This document shows, piece by piece, positions 1 to 7,686 of a stretch of 33,168 nucleotides of DNA; position 1 is the first letter of the stretch, and each line of letters starts with the position of its first letter. Source of the DNA: Paracoccaceae bacterium (GTDB lineage: Bacteria > Pseudomonadota > Alphaproteobacteria > Rhodobacterales > Rhodobacteraceae); assembly GCA_013003075.1 (NCBI GenBank), contig JABDLJ010000037.1, forward strand, positions 1-33,168. The letters are read 5' to 3'. Below the pieces are notes generated by a model. That model had not been told where the DNA came from. It worked only from the letters and a program-made list of their open reading frames with translations, and did not search any database. Position numbers and translations under genes: made by a program.

Positions 1-98
1 GCCTCCCCCTGTTGCTGCCTTCAAAGCCCATGGGCCCCCCTTGCATGCGCGCTCGGGCGCGACTACCCCCTTAGAGAAACACGCAATCCGGTTCAAGA

Positions 99-668
99 AT
101 GGATAAGCATATGGGCAACAAAGCCGCAGCGCCTGAAAAGATCCGTATCGCCGATCTGCCGACCGGCCACCCCACCGCGTTCGAGCTTGTGCCCGACGCC
201 GCCGCCCGCGCCGCTTTGGCCAAGGCGCTGGACATCCTGAAGATCTCCAAGCTGCGGTTTTCCGGCACTCTGACGCCGCGCGACAAGCGCGACTGGCAGC
301 TTGACGCCCAGCTTGGCGCCACCGTTCAGCAATCCTGCATCGTCACGCTGGAGCCGGTGACCACGCGCATCGACGAGCCGGTGGCGCGGTCCTACCTGGC
401 CGAGCTGCCCGAGCCTGAAATCGAGGCCGGCGCCGAGATCGAGATGCCCCAGGACGACAGTGTCGAAGAGCTGCCCGCCACCCTTGATCTCGGCGCGGTG
501 ATGGCCGAGGCGCTGTCGCTGGCGCTGCCGCCCTATCCGCGTGCGCCCGGCGCCACGCTTGAAGGCGCGCAGGTGACCGAGCCGGGCAAGGCGCCGCTCA
601 GCGATCAGGACACCAAGCCCTTCGCGGCGTTGAAATCATTGAAAGACAAGCTTCAGGACCCCGGCTAG
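99..668 (+). CDS. DUF177 (YceD-like) protein
   Basis: A 189-residue cytosolic protein of the DUF177/YceD family. This family is usually encoded just upstream of rpmF and is thought to act in 23S rRNA or ribosome metabolism; the exact role is not established. Family marks are the central SCIVTLEPV segment with its conserved Cys (about residue 88), the acidic stretch that follows, and the C-terminal PFAALKSLKDKL motif. The first ATG (99) is used; a second in-frame ATG at 111 is a plausible alternative, and neither has a strong ribosome binding site. It is followed by 192 bases holding a probable rpmF promoter, then the rpmF-plsX-fabH run. Family call is firm, function is not. Confidence 0.85.
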   Translation: MDKHMGNKAAAPEKIRIADLPTGHPTAFELVPDAAARAALAKALDILKISKLRFSGTLTPRDKRDWQLDAQLGATVQQSCIVTLEPVTTRIDEPVARSYLAELPEPEIEAGAEIEMPQDDSVEELPATLDLGAVMAEALSLALPPYPRAPGATLEGAQVTEPGKAPLSDQDTKPFAALKSLKDKLQDPG

Positions 669-722
669 ACGCGGCCCGCAACCCGCCCTGCCGATCTGGC
701 AAATGCGCTTGCAGAAAAGGGC

Positions 723-750
723 TTGCACCGGCCCGGAATCGCAGTATGTT
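723..750 (+). promoter_or_regulatory. Probable sigma-70 promoter of rpmF
   Basis: TTGCAC (723-728), a 16-base spacer and TATGTT (745-750) lie 110 bases before rpmF. The arrangement CTTGC..C, 16 bases, TATG closely resembles the element placed before tRNA-Pro at 5441-5468, which supports it as a genuine promoter for highly expressed translation genes. Inferred from sequence only. Confidence 0.45.
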
Positions 751-825
751 CCGCGCCTCGTTTGCAATCGGATTGGACAACGGGAAGCGCTTCGCGTAAG
801 ACCCCGCCCAGACCCACAGAAATCC

Positions 826-840
826 GGGGCCCGATGCCCC
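826..840 (+). other. GC-rich hairpin in rpmF leader
   Basis: GGGGC (826-830) pairs with GCCCC (836-840) around a 5-base loop, ending 20 bases before the rpmF start and directly before its AAAGGTTGAG ribosome-binding region. It could affect translation of rpmF or be incidental. It has no T-tract, so it is not an obvious terminator. Confidence 0.3.
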
Positions 841-860
841 AAAAGACCAAAGGTTGAGAC

Positions 861-1070
861 ATGGCTGTTCCACAGAATAAAGTCACGAAATCGCGCCGGA
901 ACATGCGCCGTGCCCATGACGCGCTGACGGCGGCCAACCCGGCCGAATGCCCCAACTGCGGTGAGCTGAAGCGCCCGCATCACGTCTGCGCAGCGTGCGG
1001 CCATTACGACGAACGCGAAGTTGTCGCCAAAGCCGACGAGATTGATCTCGACGACGAAGACGCGGCGTAA
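861..1070 (+). CDS. rpmF: 50S ribosomal protein L32
   Basis: Ribosomal protein bL32, a small basic protein of the large subunit. The 69 residues begin [20 protein letters not shown], the hallmark N-terminus of L32. Two CxxC pairs (CPNC and CAAC) form the zinc-ribbon type of the family. The C-terminus is acidic ([11 protein letters not shown]), as often in alphaproteobacteria. ATG 861 follows an AAAGGTTGAG sequence at suitable spacing. plsX starts 25 bases downstream, so rpmF probably heads an rpmF-plsX-fabH transcript, a widely conserved coupling of ribosome and membrane-lipid synthesis. Confidence 0.97.
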   Translation: MAVPQNKVTKSRRNMRRAHDALTAANPAECPNCGELKRPHHVCAACGHYDEREVVAKADEIDLDDEDAA

Positions 1071-1094
1071 GCGGCTGGGCGCGCGGCTCTCGGC

Positions 1095-2213
1095 ATGAAC
1101 GAGACAAGCGATCCCGGCCCCCCGGTCCAGCCTGCCACTGCGGGCACCCGCACCATTATCTCGGTCGACGCCATGGGCGGCGACAAGGGGCCCTCGGCGG
1201 TTGTCGAGGGCATCATTCGTTCTGCGGAGATCAATCCCGACATCGGCTTCATCCTGCACGGGCCAAAAGGCACGCTGGATATGCTGGTCGGAAAAAGCGG
1301 CATTGCGGACCGGATCGAGATCCGTGACGCCGCCGGTGTCGTTGAAATGGACGACAAGCCCAGCCAGGTCATGCGCAACGGCAAGGACACCTCGATGTGG
1401 TCCGCCATCGAGGCAGTCAAGAATGGCGAGGCCGAGGTCTGCATCTCGTGCGGCAATACCGGCGCGCTGATGGCGCTGTCGATGATCCGTCTGCGCAAGC
1501 TGCCGGGCGTGAACCGGCCCGCGATTGCCTGCCTCTGGCCCTCGCGCAACAGCGAAGGCTTCAACATCATGCTCGATGTCGGAGCCGATATCCGCGCCGA
1601 CGAGCACGACTTGCTGCAATACGCGCTGATGGGCATGTCCTATGCGCGCAACGGTCTTGGCATCAAGCGCCCGCGCATCGGCCTTCTCAATGTCGGCACC
1701 GAAGAACACAAGGGCCGGGCCGAACTGAAGGCCGCGCACGAGCTGATCGGCGACGCGGCGGAGGCCGCCAATTATGAGTTCGTGGGCTTTGTCGAGGGCG
1801 GCGACATCCCTTCAAGCCGGGTCGATGTGATCGTCACCGACGGTTTTACCGGAAACGTCGCCCTGAAAACCGGCGAAGGGACCGCCACGCTGATCCGCGA
1901 TTTGTTGCGCCAATCGCTCGGCGCCACGCTTCTGTCACGGCTGGCCGCCCTTCTGGCCGCCGCATCGCTGCGCGGGCTCTCGCAGCGGATCGACCCCAGG
2001 CGGGTGAATGGCGGCGTCTTTCTGGGGCTCAACGGCACGGTCGTCAAATCGCATGGCAGCGCCGATGCCACCGGCATCGCGGCCGCGATCAAGCTTGCTT
2101 TCACCCTGGCGCAGTCGCACTTCTCTGAGCGCCTGGCCGCCCGGGTTGCATCCGCCATGCCCGCGCGCCAAGATGACGATCAAGAGCAAGAACAGAGCGA
2201 ACCCTCCCAATGA
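1095..2213 (+). CDS. plsX: Phosphate acyltransferase PlsX
   Basis: Converts acyl-ACP plus phosphate to acyl-phosphate, the donor for PlsY in phosphatidic acid synthesis; peripheral to the inner membrane. The 372 residues contain the family signature SVDAMGGDKGPSAVVEG near residue 23, the GNTGALMALS segment, a VGADI stretch and the C-terminal GVFLGLNGTVVKSHGSAD segment. The length is normal apart from an extended polar tail ([14 protein letters not shown]). The stop overlaps the fabH start as ATGA (2210-2213), indicating translational coupling. An N-terminal extension of about 20 residues before the conserved TIISVDAMGG is common in this order. Confidence 0.97.
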   Translation: MNETSDPGPPVQPATAGTRTIISVDAMGGDKGPSAVVEGIIRSAEINPDIGFILHGPKGTLDMLVGKSGIADRIEIRDAAGVVEMDDKPSQVMRNGKDTSMWSAIEAVKNGEAEVCISCGNTGALMALSMIRLRKLPGVNRPAIACLWPSRNSEGFNIMLDVGADIRADEHDLLQYALMGMSYARNGLGIKRPRIGLLNVGTEEHKGRAELKAAHELIGDAAEAANYEFVGFVEGGDIPSSRVDVIVTDGFTGNVALKTGEGTATLIRDLLRQSLGATLLSRLAALLAAASLRGLSQRIDPRRVNGGVFLGLNGTVVKSHGSADATGIAAAIKLAFTLAQSHFSERLAARVASAMPARQDDDQEQEQSEPSQ

Positions 2214-3181
2214 CACTGCGCGCCCAGATCCGCGGCGTCGGGCATTATCTTCCCGACCGGGTCGTCGAAAACGCCGAGTTTGAAAATTGGGTCGACACAT
2301 CGGACGAATGGATCCGCTCGCGCTCGGGGATAGAGCGGCGCCACTTCGCCGCCGAGGGGCAAACCACCTCTGACCTGGCCACCCGCGCCGCCCGCGCCGC
2401 ACTGGACGATGCCGGGCTCTTGCCGGGCGATGTCGACGCGCTGATCGTCGCCACCTCGACGGCGGACCTGACCTTTCCCTCGGCCGCCACCATGGTGCAG
2501 GGCGCGCTCGGCATGGAAAGCGGCTATGCGTTCGACGTGCAAGCCGTTTGCGCCGGCTTTGTCTTCGCGCTGGCAAACGCCAACGCGATGATCGTCTCGG
2601 GTCAGGCCAAGACCGTGCTGGTGATCGGGGCCGAGACCTTCTCGCGGCTGATGGACTGGTCCGACCGTGGCACTTCGGTCCTGTTCGGCGACGGCGCCGG
2701 CGCGGTCGTGCTGCAAGCTGGCGAGGGCGACGGCACCAATGCCGATCGCGGTATCCTCGCCACCGATCTCAATTCGGACGGCCGCTACAAGGATCTGCTT
2801 TACGTCGATGGCGGCGTGTCGACCAATTCCACCGGACATCTGCGGATGGAGGGTAAAGAGGTCTTCCGCCATGCCGTCGAAAAGCTCGCCGCCACGGCGC
2901 ATACCGCGCTTGGCAAGATCGGGCTGACGGGCGAAGACGTGGACTGGATCGTGCCGCACCAGGCCAACCTGCGCATCATCAAATCGACCGCCCAGAAGAT
3001 GGGCGTTCCGATGGATCGCGTGGTCGTCACGGTGCAGGATCACGGCAATACGTCGGCGGCATCGATTCCCCTGGCGCTCTCGGTTGGGTGCCAGCGGGGC
3101 CAGATCAAGACGCATGATCTGGTCGTGATCGAGGCAATTGGCGGCGGTCTGGCCTGGGGATCGGTGGTTCTGCGCTGGTAA
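2210..3181 (+). CDS. fabH: 3-oxoacyl-ACP synthase III (KAS III)
   Basis: Condenses acetyl-CoA with malonyl-ACP to start type II fatty acid synthesis. The 323 residues carry the Cys-His-Asn catalytic triad: Cys114 in QAVCAGF, His250 in VPHQANLRI and Asn280 in DHGNTSAAS. The glycine-rich [13 protein letters not shown] end closes the thiolase fold. The more common context before the catalytic Cys is AACAGF, so QAVCAGF is a mild variation. The start overlaps plsX by four bases. It is followed by 94 non-coding bases with a promoter for ihfA. Confidence 0.97.
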   Translation: MTLRAQIRGVGHYLPDRVVENAEFENWVDTSDEWIRSRSGIERRHFAAEGQTTSDLATRAARAALDDAGLLPGDVDALIVATSTADLTFPSAATMVQGALGMESGYAFDVQAVCAGFVFALANANAMIVSGQAKTVLVIGAETFSRLMDWSDRGTSVLFGDGAGAVVLQAGEGDGTNADRGILATDLNSDGRYKDLLYVDGGVSTNSTGHLRMEGKEVFRHAVEKLAATAHTALGKIGLTGEDVDWIVPHQANLRIIKSTAQKMGVPMDRVVVTVQDHGNTSAASIPLALSVGCQRGQIKTHDLVVIEAIGGGLAWGSVVLRW

Positions 3182-3215
3182 TTGCTGTTTAAGCGCATTG
3201 TCTAAGGGGTTGATA

Positions 3216-3245
3216 TTGACTCGGAAAATCTCCGGGTCCTATTCT
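3216..3245 (+). promoter_or_regulatory. Probable ihfA promoter
   Basis: TTGACT (3216-3221), an 18-base spacer and TATTCT (3240-3245) sit 31 bases before the ihfA ATG, in an AT-richer stretch between fabH and ihfA. Near-consensus hexamers and good placement favour a sigma-70 type promoter. Confidence 0.5.
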
Positions 3246-3275
3246 CGCAGGAATATAACGAAAAAGGGGAGAGTG

Positions 3276-3578
3276 ATGAGCGACAATACATTAACGCGCA
3301 TGGACCTGAGCGAAGCGGTGTTCCGCGAAGTCGGTCTCTCCCGAAACGAAAGCGCCCAGCTTGTCGAAAGCGTGCTCGGCCATATGTCCGACGCGTTGTC
3401 CGCGGGGCATTCGGTCAAGATCTCTTCCTTCGGCACCTTCAGCGTGCGTGACAAGGCGGCCCGCATCGGCCGCAACCCCAAGACCGGGGAAGAAGTGCCG
3501 ATCCACCCTCGCCGGGTTCTGACATTCCGCCCCTCGCATCTGATGAAAGATCGCGTGGCCGCTGGCAACAAACGGTAA
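3276..3578 (+). CDS. ihfA: Integration host factor alpha subunit
   Basis: Alpha subunit of the IHF heterodimer, a DNA-bending nucleoid protein. ATG 3276 is preceded by AAAAAGGGGAGAG, a strong ribosome binding region, and gives the usual 100 residues beginning [15 protein letters not shown]. An upstream in-frame extension to 3138 would overlap fabH and is rejected. Family motifs are the [24 protein letters not shown] beta-arm region and [12 protein letters not shown]. The ending [13 protein letters not shown] is typical of alphaproteobacterial IhfA. The MerR gene begins 4 bases downstream, so the two are probably cotranscribed. Confidence 0.96.
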   Translation: MSDNTLTRMDLSEAVFREVGLSRNESAQLVESVLGHMSDALSAGHSVKISSFGTFSVRDKAARIGRNPKTGEEVPIHPRRVLTFRPSHLMKDRVAAGNKR

Positions 3579-3582
3579 TTTC

Positions 3583-4593
3583 ATGGAAAAGTCGCCTGAC
3601 GCATTTCGGACCATCTCCGAGGTGGCCGAGTGGCTTGACGTTCCGACCCATGTGCTGCGCTTCTGGGAAAGCCGGTTCGCACAGGTCAAGCCGGTGAAAC
3701 GCGCCGGGGGCCGGCGGTACTATCGGCCCACCGACATGCAGTTGATCGGCGGCATCAAGAAACTCCTGCACAAAGACGGCATGACCATCCGCGGTGCGCA
3801 GAAGCTTCTGCGCGAAGAGGGCGTCAAATACGTCGCCGCACTGTCGCAACCGCTCGATTCCCAATCGGCGGACGTGATCGCCTTCGAGGCCAAAGAGCGC
3901 GAGGCGGCCATCGCCGCGCCCGTCGATCTGATCGACGAGGCAACGCTGGTGCCGAAGACGCCGGCACCGCCGGCAGCCGCCGCGCCCGATGCCGCCGAAG
4001 CGGCCCAAGCCGAGACACCGGCAAGCGAAACTGACCCGCTAGAGGCCGCCGAACCCGAGCCCGCCGCGCCCGACACCGGGCCCGCGACCGAAATGGCCAG
4101 TGGCCCCGGCGCGGCCCCCGCGGCAAAGCCCGAGGCCGCAGAAGCCGAACCCGACGCCACCGAGCCCGCACCGGTCAGCGACGCCCCGGCGCGCATCCAT
4201 TTCGGATCCTCGCGCGCCGCCGGCGCCGATGACACCGCTGACCCCGAGCTGCCGTTTCTGGGCAGCCGCGGCGGTGTCCCGGAGCTAGAGCGCGAGCTCG
4301 ATCCCGAAATCGCAGCCGAAGCCGAAGCCGCCCGCGCCGTCACCGCCGAGCCTGACATGACCGAGCCCGCAGCAGCAGAGCCTGCATCGGCCGAGGCCCA
4401 GCCAGCGCCCGGGATCCCGGCCACCCCCGATGTGCCGGAGCACGATCCCGAGGACACCGATCCTGGCTATCCCGCAGCCCCCGGCGTCGCCGCCCGGCTG
4501 GGCACTGTCGCGCCCAAAGAGCTTGCCGCGCACAAGGCCGCCCTGTCGCAAATCTGTGACGAGCTTGCCGCGCTCCGGCAGCGCATGGGCTAG
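3583..4593 (+). CDS. MerR-family transcriptional regulator
   Basis: DNA-binding regulator of 336 residues. An N-terminal MerR winged-helix domain (about 8-76) includes [30 protein letters not shown] and the helix [15 protein letters not shown]. It is followed by about 220 residues of Ala/Pro/Glu-rich low-complexity sequence and a short conserved helix at the end ([24 protein letters not shown]), perhaps for oligomerisation. There is no metal-binding Cys set, so this is not a classical metal-sensing MerR. It lies 4 bases after ihfA, an arrangement conserved in Rhodobacterales. The target genes and effector are unknown; the low-complexity middle is probably a flexible linker. Confidence 0.88.
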   Translation: MEKSPDAFRTISEVAEWLDVPTHVLRFWESRFAQVKPVKRAGGRRYYRPTDMQLIGGIKKLLHKDGMTIRGAQKLLREEGVKYVAALSQPLDSQSADVIAFEAKEREAAIAAPVDLIDEATLVPKTPAPPAAAAPDAAEAAQAETPASETDPLEAAEPEPAAPDTGPATEMASGPGAAPAAKPEAAEAEPDATEPAPVSDAPARIHFGSSRAAGADDTADPELPFLGSRGGVPELERELDPEIAAEAEAARAVTAEPDMTEPAAAEPASAEAQPAPGIPATPDVPEHDPEDTDPGYPAAPGVAARLGTVAPKELAAHKAALSQICDELAALRQRMG

Positions 4594-4617
4594 GCCCCGG
4601 AACGCGGCCGCAGCACA

Positions 4618-5406
4618 ATGTCAGGTTTCGTCAATCTCGGCCGCTACCCGCTGGACCGCCCTCAAAGCCGCAGCTATGCGCGCCTGGTTCAGCGCTGCAA
4701 ATCCGAGCTTACGCGCGATGGCCTTTTCAACCTGCCCGGTTTCATCCACCCCGAGACCGCGCAAGCCGAAGCGCAGCGCCTTGCGCCGCGCATGGCCAAC
4801 TCGTCCTTCACCCACGCGCGCCGGCACAACATCTATTTCAAAAAGGCCGTAGAGGGCCTGGCGGACGATCACCCTGCCCTGACGGTCTTTAAGACCTCCC
4901 ACAACACGCTGTGCGCCGACCAGCTTCAGGACAGCCCCGTCGCCTATGTCTATAACATGCCGCAATTGCAGCGCTTTCTGGCAACCGTGATGGACAAGCC
5001 CGCGCTTTTTCCGATGGCCGATCCGCTGGCCGCCTTCAACGTTATGAGCTACGCCGAAGGCCAGGCGCTCAACTGGCATTTCGACCGCTCCGAATTCACC
5101 GTCACGCTGCTGCTTCAGGAACCGCAGGCGGGCGGCGTCTTCGAATACCGCACCGATCTGCGCAGCGCGAAAGATCCCAACTATGACGGCGTCGCACGGC
5201 TTTTGGCGGGCAAGGACCCTCAGAAGATACAGATGCAGGTCGCGCCCGGCACGCTGAACGTCTTTCGCGGCGTCAACACCCCGCACCGCGTCACCCCGGT
5301 CAAGGGCGCCCAAGCCCGCATGATCGCGGTCCTGACCTACTACGAAGCGCCTGGCGCGCGGTTCAGCGAAACCGAGCAACTGGGCTTTTACGGCCGCATC
5401 GCGTAA
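4618..5406 (+). CDS. Fe(II)/2-oxoglutarate-dependent oxygenase
   Basis: A 262-residue non-haem iron dioxygenase. The facial triad is visible as His154-x-Asp156 (NWHFDRSEFTVTLLLQ) and His223 (NTPHRVTP), with Arg234 (ARMIAVLTYYE) placed to bind the 2-oxoglutarate carboxylate. The overall layout, an N-terminal helical part with a double-stranded beta-helix from about residue 138, resembles the group that includes the amino-acid halogenases BesD/HalD. Because the Asp ligand is kept (halogenases have Gly or Ala there), a hydroxylase or related oxygenase is the better prediction. The substrate is unknown; a free amino acid is one possibility. It starts 24 bases after the MerR gene on the same strand and ends 72 bases before tRNA-Pro. 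Confidence 0.8.
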   Translation: MSGFVNLGRYPLDRPQSRSYARLVQRCKSELTRDGLFNLPGFIHPETAQAEAQRLAPRMANSSFTHARRHNIYFKKAVEGLADDHPALTVFKTSHNTLCADQLQDSPVAYVYNMPQLQRFLATVMDKPALFPMADPLAAFNVMSYAEGQALNWHFDRSEFTVTLLLQEPQAGGVFEYRTDLRSAKDPNYDGVARLLAGKDPQKIQMQVAPGTLNVFRGVNTPHRVTPVKGAQARMIAVLTYYEAPGARFSETEQLGFYGRIA

Positions 5407-5440
5407 CCCGCGCGCCGGCGCCGCCCGCTCCAATTCCTTC

Positions 5441-5468
5441 TTGCCCCTGCGCGCAATATCAGTATGAA
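5441..5468 (+). promoter_or_regulatory. Promoter of tRNA-Pro
   Basis: TTGCCC (5441-5446), a 16-base spacer and TATGAA (5463-5468) end 10 bases before the first base of the tRNA, matching a start site a few bases upstream of the mature 5' end. It has the same architecture as the rpmF candidate at 723-750. Confidence 0.6.
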
Positions 5469-5478
5469 AGGCCAGCGT

Positions 5479-5555
5479 CGGGCTATGGCGCAGCCTGGTA
5501 GCGCGTCCGTCTGGGGGACGGAAGGTCGCAGGTTCGAGTCCTGCTAGCCCGACCA
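5479..5555 (+). tRNA. tRNA-Pro (anticodon GGG)
   Basis: A 77-base cloverleaf. The acceptor arm CGGGCTA (5479-5485) pairs with TAGCCCG (5545-5551), followed by discriminator A and an encoded CCA. The D arm is GCGC...GCGC, the anticodon stem is TCCGT/ACGGA around the loop CTGGGGG (anticodon GGG, reading CCC and CCU), and the T arm is GCAGG-TTCGAGT-CCTGC. All stems pair fully. Confidence 0.97.
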
Positions 5556-5563
5556 ACTCACCC

Positions 5564-5593
5564 GCGCCCGCGCCCCACAATGGCGGCGGGCGC
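5564..5593 (+). terminator. Stem-loop after tRNA-Pro
   Basis: GCGCCCGC (5564-5571) pairs with GCGGGCGC (5586-5593) across a 14-base loop, beginning 9 bases after the tRNA. There is no T-tract, so it may be a weak terminator, a processing signal or simply a leader structure of dcd. Confidence 0.35.
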
Positions 5594-5615
5594 TGGCGCA
5601 TAAAGGATGGGGCGC

Positions 5616-6692
5616 ATGACCGGGGTTCTGCCGGATACGGCACTGACAGAGATGATCGCGGCCGGCACCATCGCGGCCACGCCCGATATTCTCCCCCAGC
5701 AGGTCCAGCCCTCTTCTCTCGATCTGCGCCTCGGCGCAACCGCCACCCGTGTGCGCGCCAGCTTCCTGACCGGCGAAGGCGCCCGCGTCGCTGACCGGCT
5801 CGATGATTTCGCCATGCACCAGATCAGCCTCGAGGGCGGCGCGGTGCTCGAAAAGGGCTGCGTCTACGTCATGCCGCTGATGGAGCATCTCGATCTGCCG
5901 CCCGGAACCGAGGCGATCGCAAACGCCAAATCCTCGACCGGCCGGCTCGATCTTCTGACCCGCCTGATCACCGATGGCGGGACAGAGTTCGACCGGATCC
6001 CCGACGGCTATTCCGGCCCGCTTTACGCCGAGATCTGTCCGCGCTCCTTCTCGGTGCTGGTACGGCCCGGCATGCGCCTCAACCAGATCCGCTTTCGCCA
6101 GGGCCAGGCGGTGCTGACCGATGCCGAACTTCTCACGCTGCACCAGGCCAGCCCGCTGGTCGACGGCAATCCCGTGATCGGTCAGGGGTTGGGCTTTTCG
6201 GTGGATCTGCGCCCCAAGACAGGCGATCTGGTCGGCTACCGCGCCAAACCGCATACCGGCGTGATCGATCTCGACCGCATCGGTCAGTACGAGCCCGGCG
6301 AATACTGGGAAGAGATCCGCACCACCGACGGCCGCATCATTCTCGATCCCGGCGCCTTCTACATCCTCGTCAGCCGCGAGGCGGTCACCATTCCGCCCAC
6401 CCACGCCGCCGAAATGGCGCCCTACATGGCCATGGTCGGAGAGTTCCGCGTCCACTACGCCGGCTTTTTCGACCCCGGGTTCGGCTGGGCCGAGGCCGGC
6501 GGCGCCGGCTCCCGCGGCGTACTGGAAGTGCGCTGCCACGAGGCGCCGTTCGTCCTGGAGCATGGCCAGATCGTCGGCCGGCTCGTCTACGAGGCGATGG
6601 CGGCCACCCCAAAGGCGCTCTACGGCGCCTCGATTGCCTCCAATTACCAAGGCCAGGGCCTGAAACTCTCCAAACATTTCAAAGTGATCTAA
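5616..6692 (+). CDS. dcd: dCTP deaminase, long two-domain form
   Basis: 2'-deoxycytidine 5'-triphosphate deaminase, turning dCTP into dUTP for thymidylate synthesis. About 358 residues, roughly twice the classical Dcd, as in the alphaproteobacterial form with two trimeric-dUTPase-like halves. The first half has QPSSLDLRLG and NAKSSTGRLDLL; the second has HYAGFFDPGFGW, an EVRCHEAPF segment and GQIVGRLVYE. The start at 5616 is preferred because AAAGG (5603-5607) lies 8 bases before it; the in-frame ATG at 5607 is too close to that site. The end converges with a minus-strand gene after a 72-base gap containing a dispersed repeat. Confidence 0.92.
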   Translation: MTGVLPDTALTEMIAAGTIAATPDILPQQVQPSSLDLRLGATATRVRASFLTGEGARVADRLDDFAMHQISLEGGAVLEKGCVYVMPLMEHLDLPPGTEAIANAKSSTGRLDLLTRLITDGGTEFDRIPDGYSGPLYAEICPRSFSVLVRPGMRLNQIRFRQGQAVLTDAELLTLHQASPLVDGNPVIGQGLGFSVDLRPKTGDLVGYRAKPHTGVIDLDRIGQYEPGEYWEEIRTTDGRIILDPGAFYILVSREAVTIPPTHAAEMAPYMAMVGEFRVHYAGFFDPGFGWAEAGGAGSRGVLEVRCHEAPFVLEHGQIVGRLVYEAMAATPKALYGASIASNYQGQGLKLSKHFKVI

Positions 6693-6731
6693 GGCGTACG
6701 TCCAGCAAGCGCTCCGGCTTTCATCTGGCCC

Positions 6732-6757
6732 AAAATACCTCCGCCGGAGGCATGAAA
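6732..6757 (-). repeat. Dispersed intergenic element, copy 1
   Basis: On the minus strand this reads TTTCATGCCTCCGGCGG followed by AGGTATTTT. The first 17 bases are identical to a second intergenic copy at 25351-25367. It lies between the converging ends of dcd and the small basic ORF. The internal CCTCCG-CCGGAGG symmetry allows a short hairpin, so it may act as a bidirectional terminator or be a REP-like element. Confidence 0.6.
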
Positions 6758-6764
6758 ACGCTCT

Positions 6765-6974
6765 TCAGGGCCGCCCGATCCGGCGCGCCGCCCGAACCGC
6801 CTGGCGCGCCCGCTTGGCCGCCTGCCGCGCAGCCTTCGCCTCGGCGCGCTCTGCCGCGCTCATCGGGCGATCAGCCTCAGCGCCCGCGCCGGAACCGCCG
6901 CTTTGACCCACGCCGCGCATGGCGCGCGACAGCGCGCGGCCCAGGATCCTGGTGAAAAGCCGTTGCAGGGTCAT
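6765..6974 (-). CDS. Small basic conserved hypothetical protein
   Basis: 69 residues. An N-terminal amphipathic, Arg-rich segment (MTLQRLFTRILGRALSRAMRG) is followed by a Gly/Ala linker, then MSAAERAEAKAARQAAKRARQA and a final RAARRIGRP, a strongly basic helix. I recall similar short proteins after scpB in other Rhodobacterales but know no function. Its ATG overlaps the scpB stop (ATGA, 6971-6974), so it is probably translated by coupling to scpB. DNA or membrane association is possible from the charge pattern; this is speculation. Confidence 0.7.
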   Translation of the reverse strand: MTLQRLFTRILGRALSRAMRGVGQSGGSGAGAEADRPMSAAERAEAKAARQAAKRARQAVRAARRIGRP

Positions 6975-7681
6975 CGCTCGTCCTCCGCGTCCGCATCTTC
7001 GGGCTCAGATGCCTCCTCGCCGAACACATCGCCGCCGTCGTCATCCTCTGCGGCGCCCTCGAACATGTCCGATTGCTCGTCGTTCTCGTCGCGCTCGTCC
7101 TCCGCAGCGCCGGGCGCGGGGCGGCTGTCGAGAAGCCCGGCCGAGCGCAATTCCTTAAGCCCGGGAAGATCGCGCGCCGATTCCAGTCCGAAATGGTCAA
7201 GAAAGCTTTGCGTGACCACAAACGTCACCGGGCGCCCGGGCGTCATCCGCCGGCGGCCGAGACGGATCCATTCCAGCTCCAGAAGCTGATCGATAGTGCC
7301 GCGCGACACCGACACGCCGCGGATCTCCTCGATCTCGGCGCGGGTTGCCGGCTGGTGATAGGCAATGATCGCCAGCGTTTCGATCGCCGCCCGGCTCAGC
7401 TTGCGGGTCTCGACAGTCTCTTTCTGCATCAAAAACCCAAGATCGGACGCGGTGCGGATCGCCCAGGCATCGCCCACCTTGACGACCTGCACGCCGCGGC
7501 CCTCGTAGCGCTTGCGCAGATGGCCGATGGCCTCGACCGCATCGGCGCCATGCGGCATCCGCGCGTTCAACTCGGGAATGCCCACCGGCTCGGCGCTGGC
7601 AAACAGGATGGCTTCCACCATCCGCTCCTGCTCGCCCATCGGCGGCGCCTCGAACAGGCTCTCTTCGGTCTCGTCAGCCAT
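6971..7681 (-). CDS. scpB: Segregation and condensation protein B
   Basis: ScpB, the winged-helix kite subunit that works with ScpA and SMC in chromosome condensation and segregation. 236 residues. The N-terminal winged helix begins at MVEAILFASAEPVGIPEL. The central signature is RKLSRAAIETLAIIAYHQPATRAEIEEIRGV, with SRGTIDQLLELEWIRLGRR following. The last ~45 residues are very acidic (DE-rich tail). It starts 5 bases after the scpA stop, next to a short duplicated sequence that repeats the start region. Confidence 0.95.
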   Translation of the reverse strand: MADETEESLFEAPPMGEQERMVEAILFASAEPVGIPELNARMPHGADAVEAIGHLRKRYEGRGVQVVKVGDAWAIRTASDLGFLMQKETVETRKLSRAAIETLAIIAYHQPATRAEIEEIRGVSVSRGTIDQLLELEWIRLGRRRMTPGRPVTFVVTQSFLDHFGLESARDLPGLKELRSAGLLDSRPAPGAAEDERDENDEQSDMFEGAAEDDDGGDVFGEEASEPEDADAEDER

Positions 7682-7686
7682 CGGTC

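Noticed and set aside
636..1739. Long minus-strand frame (367 codons) over rpmF/plsX
   Set aside because: It is antisense to rpmF and plsX, which have clear family motifs; its translation shows no recognisable domain and follows from GC-rich codon bias.
4621..6677. Two minus-strand frames (372 and 377 codons) over the oxygenase, the tRNA and dcd
   Set aside because: They run across a perfect tRNA gene and antisense to two genes with intact active-site motifs.
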